From positions 1-64,000 of the forward strand of contig JAFREE010000048.1 in assembly GCA_019400425.1 (NCBI GenBank): 64,000 bases of DNA, in the 5' to 3' direction. Each line of letters opens with the position of its first letter. Position 1 is the stretch's first letter. The position numbers and the translations under genes were made by a program. A model generated the notes under the pieces. It worked only from the letters and a program-made list of their open reading frames with translations, was not told the DNA's origin and did no database searches. Positions 60,365 through 64,000 of this stretch are shown piece after piece. The stretch is from Hymenochaete sp. R1. Taxonomy: Eukaryota > Basidiomycota > Agaricomycetes > Hymenochaetales > Hymenochaetaceae.

Positions 60365-61183
60365 ATGCCATCGTTGCCTAAGAAGTTCCGTTTCTCTCGC
60401 TCTAGCACGGGATCGAAGTCTTCGAACTTCAAGCTGAAGAAGCTTTCTGACGCGGACATAGCAGACATGCTCTCCATTTCCGCTGACGAAAGATATGCGA
60501 AAGAACGTGAATACAAGAGCGAGATAGTTGATGCCTACAAGTTCTTGATTTCACGAGTCACAGGATTAGATTTCCGTGGTGTTCACTCGTGGGATGACGG
60601 ACGCCGCGAGCGAGCTCGGCAACGTTTGGTATTCCACGCGGAGCGGTTTAAAATCCAGGGTAACCCTCCGTTCTTTTCTCTTTATGAATATCTTCAAAGG
60701 TATAGTCCTTCCAACGAGCCTATCCGAGAAACCCTCTTAATAAGTCATCCGGCCATCCAAGAGCTTATGACCGACATACAGACTTTAGAAGCTGAAGTTA
60801 ATCGTCTCGATGAGCGGGTGCCCGCACGTATTGAACACTCGAGGCTCGAGTATTTCGATAAACGCGTCACGTTTATTGCCCTCCAGATGTTGCGTATCGA
60901 CGTTCTGAAACGCCGACACCCCCCAACTACAGACAAGAAGGGAGGAAGGAAGCATCAGAAAGAAATGGAAAAGGCAAATAAATCACTGAAGCATGTCGAC
61001 CGCGAGGATTGGTCCCGTTACGAGGAAGTGCGAGGGAAGTTGATCGGTGAAGAGGGTCCATACCACGAGTTGGGCCAGTACCTGAGCGAAGATGCTCAAC
61101 CTCCGATTAGTGAGGATAGAGTCGGCGAGCTCGTCGTTGCTTTAGTTGAGCAATTGGCAGCTTTATCTACGGAGCTCGAGTAA
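60365..61183 (+). CDS. Unrecognised intronless protein, 272 aa
   Basis: I do not recognise this family. It is a single exon, which is rare here, since most neighbours have four or more introns. The start MPSLPKKFRFSRSSTGSKSS is basic and Ser-rich. A charged helical body follows, with possible coiled coil around residues 130-160 (IQTLEAEVNRLDERV). A Lys/His/Gly-rich patch (DKKGGRKHQKEMEKANKSLK) is near residues 190-210, and an acidic Leu-rich end (VVALVEQLAALSTELE) closes it. No signal peptide or membrane span is visible. A pyrimidine-rich leader precedes the ATG. Codon use looks like the neighbours. Confidence 0.75.
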   Translation: MPSLPKKFRFSRSSTGSKSSNFKLKKLSDADIADMLSISADERYAKEREYKSEIVDAYKFLISRVTGLDFRGVHSWDDGRRERARQRLVFHAERFKIQGNPPFFSLYEYLQRYSPSNEPIRETLLISHPAIQELMTDIQTLEAEVNRLDERVPARIEHSRLEYFDKRVTFIALQMLRIDVLKRRHPPTTDKKGGRKHQKEMEKANKSLKHVDREDWSRYEEVRGKLIGEEGPYHELGQYLSEDAQPPISEDRVGELVVALVEQLAALSTELE

Positions 61184-61545
61184 AGCAATCCGTTATCCAC
61201 TTTGTTCGTACCTTCGCATTGGCAGGACAAATAAGTAATTAGATAGAGCATGAAATAAAGCAAAAATCCGTTCTATTGCTTTAGCGCGGACAAGCAATTG
61301 GCGAAGTGACCTTCAATGAAAGGTCTGGATTCAAAATGGTGCAGTGATCGTGTTCGAGGAGGTCCATCAACATTCTCGTGGAGCTATTTCTTCGCAATTG
61401 AGTTTCGTTGCAGCTATTCTCCAACCTATTAGACGACTGGCTATATGCAGTCGCGCAACCTTATCTAGTCCAAATATTCTTTATTCAATACAACATGCAG
61501 CGCAAAATAATGATACTGAGGAAGAGAGGAAACAGGCGGGGAACT
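61184..61545. other. Convergent 3' interval
   Basis: This 360 bp lies between the unknown intronless gene (+) and SPC25 (-). Nothing else was seen. Confidence 0.5.
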
Positions 61546-62558
61546 CTAAGTCTGGGCGAGTTCGACAAACTGTGCTCGCACGTCCTTGATGAAATGGAAG
61601 ATGTCTCGAGATTCGTTGAGCTGATCTACGAGGAGGGGTAAAGTCGGTATAGGAGGAGTTGATACAAGTACTATAAGAGCAGTTAGAATGAACGAGCAGG
61701 GATGTGTAGTGAATGGGGTTACGGAACGTACTACGATACGTGGTCTCGGAGGTGTCGACAACGATGCTGAACTCTCGTTCTCGGTTCGAGGGGTCGATGG
61801 CAGTGAACCGTAGCAAGAGCTTATCCTCTGGTAATGTATGGTACGTTCGTGAGACTTTATGACAATGTGTCCGATGCAGAGGGGGTGAAATACGTACGGC
61901 CCACGCCCTCAATGGCGAACTGTAGCCGTTCTTCACATTCGTGGAGCTCTTCCATCACTTGCGTTGCATGAGACTCTAAGACAGCCTTCTCGTTGCCCTT
62001 TTCTGGAAGAGAAAGCGCCACGATGGGAAATTCATATGAGTTGCCGTGACAAGAGAATCTGCCGAATTAGACGAACCTCGCCGTAAATTTGCGATTTCGG
62101 ATGAATACTGTTCGATCTCTACATCGACGACTGACGACTTTTCCTTTAGCGACGAGAACTGTCTCTTCAAATTCGAAACAACAGTTTCAGCTTCCTTCTT
62201 CTCCGCGTGTTCTCGCTCCAGTACTAAAAAAGTACGAAGCGTCAGTTTTAGCTGCTCTCAACGTGTAGGTAGCCAATCGTTACGCACCTTGCATCAACTC
62301 AATCTCCTTCACTTTACATTCCCGTATCTCCCCATCTGCCTGCGTCAATCTTTCCTGAACCCTTTTCACCTCTGCGCCATGTCTTTGCTTCCTTTGTACG
62401 ATCTCTTCTCGCGCGCGCGCCGTGTAGTTCTTCACCGCCTTGAGAAATTGCGACGATGTCCTTTCGAACTCGGCTGTTCGGAGGTCAATGGTGGTGTCTC
62501 CAGACTCAATATGAGCTGCGAGGTCAATCGTAAGCGGATTCGAGAATGCTCTGGCCAT
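61546..62558 (-). CDS. SPC25: Kinetochore protein Spc25 (NDC80 complex)
   Basis: Spc25 pairs with Spc24 to anchor the NDC80 complex to the inner kinetochore. The start MARAFSNPLTIDLAAHIESG is followed by a long coiled coil. It holds EREHAEKKEAETVVSNLKRQ and SSVVDVEIEQYSSEIANLR, then, across an intron, ESHATQVMEELHECEERLQF. The globular domain contains LLLRFTAIDPSNREREFSIV and, in the last exon, PTLPLLVDQLNESRDIFHFI and ends FVELAQT at 61546. The order matches the family. Five exons. Confidence 0.88.
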
Positions 62559-62607
62559 TTTTGTGGGACTTGCGGGGAATTAGAATCAATGTGTGAGGTT
62601 GAGAGGT

Positions 62608-62630
62608 TGAGAGAGAGAGAGAGAGAGAGA
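62608..62630. repeat. GA dinucleotide microsatellite
   Basis: About eleven GA units lie immediately upstream of the SPC25 start codon, within its presumed leader or promoter. Confidence 0.85.
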
Positions 62631-63271
62631 TGCCATGGCGCGATCCTTGCAAGTCGCAAGTCCAACGCGGTCATGTGATTTATAGTGTCTAAACCCAAAA
62701 TTTTCCTTACGCTTCTTTACATCCATCCGTTGCCTTTTGCCTTCACCTCTTCATCCTCGTCTCTTTGTCCAACGGAATGATTTGGGCACCCATAAGGACA
62801 CCAGACTCCTTTTCTACTCACAGCTTCCACGTTCATGCGAATTATGTCGACGCTTCTCATCCCGATTCTCTCGGTGGATACGGGTGGACACATATTGTCC
62901 TTTTCGTAATGTTGACTATCGTCACGAAGTCTCTACCGAATATAAAACTCCTGGAAGCTCGCCTATCCAGCTGATATCGAACGATGCACGACAGTCAAGT
63001 ACCGAACATCTACATGATCTTCATCTCCCTCGATATCATCTGAGACCTAGCAACACAGAAAATGCAAGCATTTTATCCGTCAGTGATTCTACGCATTCAC
63101 TAAAGCACTCACACTTGGGCTTGCTACTCGCTTGAGCGAAGCCTCGAACGGGCCCTACGGAGTCAGTAACTAAGACACTACTGTTATGACTGTGACAGTT
63201 ATATTTCTCCGTCCAAATGTACTTGAAACGATGGCTGGCTTGACAATCTGAACAGTCATTTCTCGGATCTT

Positions 63272-63316
63272 GGTGCTCTTGAACCTTCTGTGATGTGATC
63301 TCAGACCAAGAGCACC
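63272..63316. repeat. Inverted repeat with 10-nt arms
   Basis: GGTGCTCTTG at 63272-63281 and CAAGAGCACC at 63307-63316 are exact complements around a 25-nt loop. The role is unknown. Confidence 0.7.
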
Positions 63317-63560
63317 CAACGCCGTGTCCGGTTCCTAAACAAAGCGCACACGCCCTTTCCTTCGATACTCCTTCTCCAACTTCCTTGCAGTTGATTCATT
63401 TGGTGGGTCTTTTGACGCAATGTTGACTTTCAGGGACCAATGGCTTAAATCCCAGGGTCCGGTCTAGCCCATGAGGCAGTAGATGCACCAGAGTTGGAGC
63501 AAAATAAGGGTACGTGTACAAGCAAAGTGACTATTCCACATAACTTACTTTATAACAGTA

Positions 63561-63760
63561 AATTTGTTCGTTGTCGTTCTCAGCGCAGGTAAGTGAAATT
63601 CTCTTCTTTCGAGACCTCTATACAACTCGCTCGAAATCTATTAAAAGGCATCATTGGTCTATCGACTGCTCTTGTTGTGCAGGACGAGGACTACGATATC
63701 ACTATCGTTGCGAATTAATTCCCAGATGAGTCAAGGAACGTCAGAAGTCCAAATTTTCGA
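63561..63760 (+). pseudogene. Broken FAD-dependent D-amino-acid-oxidase-like N-terminus
   Basis: Two exon-like blocks (63561-63588 and 63648 on) join across a GTAAGT...AAAAG intron to read NLFVVVLSAG-IIGLSTALVV, then QDEDYDITIVAN. This is the Rossmann FAD-binding start of the D-amino-acid oxidase group. The first Gly of the GxGxxG loop is replaced by Ser (SAGIIG). An in-frame TAA at 63716-63718 interrupts the protein just before a continuing, family-like FPDESRN. No start codon is found upstream in frame, and the rest of the enzyme is not recognisable before the window end. It is most likely a decayed gene copy. A rare alternative is a real gene whose second intron overlaps the stop. Confidence 0.55.
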
Positions 63761-64000
63761 GCTGTGTGTCTGTTTTTTTTTGTCCCATATGTGAAGTTGA
63801 GAAACTTCAGGATGCCCCTTTCGTTGTCTGGGAAAAGGCGTTTATTACCCAAAGGGTATTGGATTTAGTTCGTCACGTTCTCATGGCTTCCGACAGACGT
63901 CACTTCTTTATCGTCATCTGCGAAAAACGCAGTCGAGTTCGGAGGAAAGGCCCTAGGAAAACATTCGAAGTTACCTTTTTGTATTTGTCACAAAGAAAAG
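63761..64000. other. Terminal 240 bp, unassigned
   Basis: Several frames are open but none continues the oxidase-like sequence convincingly. The region is cut by the window end. Confidence 0.4.

Larger units (their letters stand above)
62559..63560. other. Gene-poor interval right of SPC25
   Basis: This 1 kb holds no recognised gene. The plus frame at 62779-62974 has a hydrophobic segment but no family. A GA microsatellite and a hairpin are listed separately. Confidence 0.45.

Noticed and set aside
1..64000. tRNA genes, rRNA, CRISPR arrays, transposon ends
   Set aside because: No cloverleaf with A and B boxes, no rRNA-like block, no spaced direct repeats, and no reverse transcriptase, integrase or transposase signature could be supported by eye.

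Overview
This 64 kb window is nuclear DNA of a filamentous fungus, almost certainly a basidiomycete. Genes are compact and packed with short (about 50-75 nt) GT-AG introns that carry CTRAC-type branch sites. The gene set is eukaryotic (branchpoint-bridging protein, RPB5, COMPASS, SWR1 and NDC80 subunits, dolichol kinase, Mgm1, mitochondrial Lon). The left end carries a basidiomycete-type sesquiterpene synthase. No species can be named from the sequence alone. The window opens with 75 consecutive C residues, which looks like a contig edge or assembly artefact.

Layout. (1) 1-4.3 kb: the sesquiterpene synthase gene (-) and 2.6 kb with nothing recognisable. (2) 4.3-19.7 kb: dolichol kinase (-) and uracil-DNA glycosylase (+), then a bZIP factor (-) flanked on both sides by about 3-4 kb without recognisable genes, then the splicing factor BBP/SF1 (+). 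(3) 21-34.4 kb: an NSUN5/Rcm1-type rRNA methyltransferase (-), a type I DnaJ (+), Mgm1 (-), a Vps71/ZNHIT1-like HIT-finger protein (+), Swd2/WDR82 (-) and RPB5 (+). (4) 35.4-47.7 kb: Lon/Pim1 (-), a possible 77-aa spliced gene (+) and a Bem2-like RasGEF/PH/RhoGAP giant (-). (5) 48.3-57.7 kb: ALG12 (+), an ABHD11/Imo32-like hydrolase (-), Tsc13/TECR (+), Get4 (-) and Arv1 (+). (6) 58.2-64 kb: a secreted ThuA-like protein (+), an unrecognised intronless 272-aa protein (+), Spc25 (-) and a broken FAD-dependent D-amino-acid-oxidase-like remnant (+).

The most striking large-scale feature is strand order. From dolichol kinase to Arv1 the genes alternate -,+,-,+ as an unbroken series of divergent pairs with convergent 3' ends between them. 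The run is perfect only if the small gene at 39.1 kb is real. Several shared 5' regions hold a CACGTG E-box.

Functionally, the core genes are housekeeping. Five act at or for the ER (dolichol kinase, ALG12, Tsc13, Get4, Arv1), three in mitochondria (Mgm1, Lon, ABHD11-like), and the rest in transcription, splicing, ribosome biogenesis, DNA repair, polarity or the kinetochore. The accessory-looking material lies at the two ends. Protein ends were checked by hand-splicing; exon borders described as tentative should be confirmed with RNA data. The most unusual gene-level observations are in the DnaJ gene: its start codon is apparently split by an intron, and a 6-nt exon supplies the Asp of the HPD motif.
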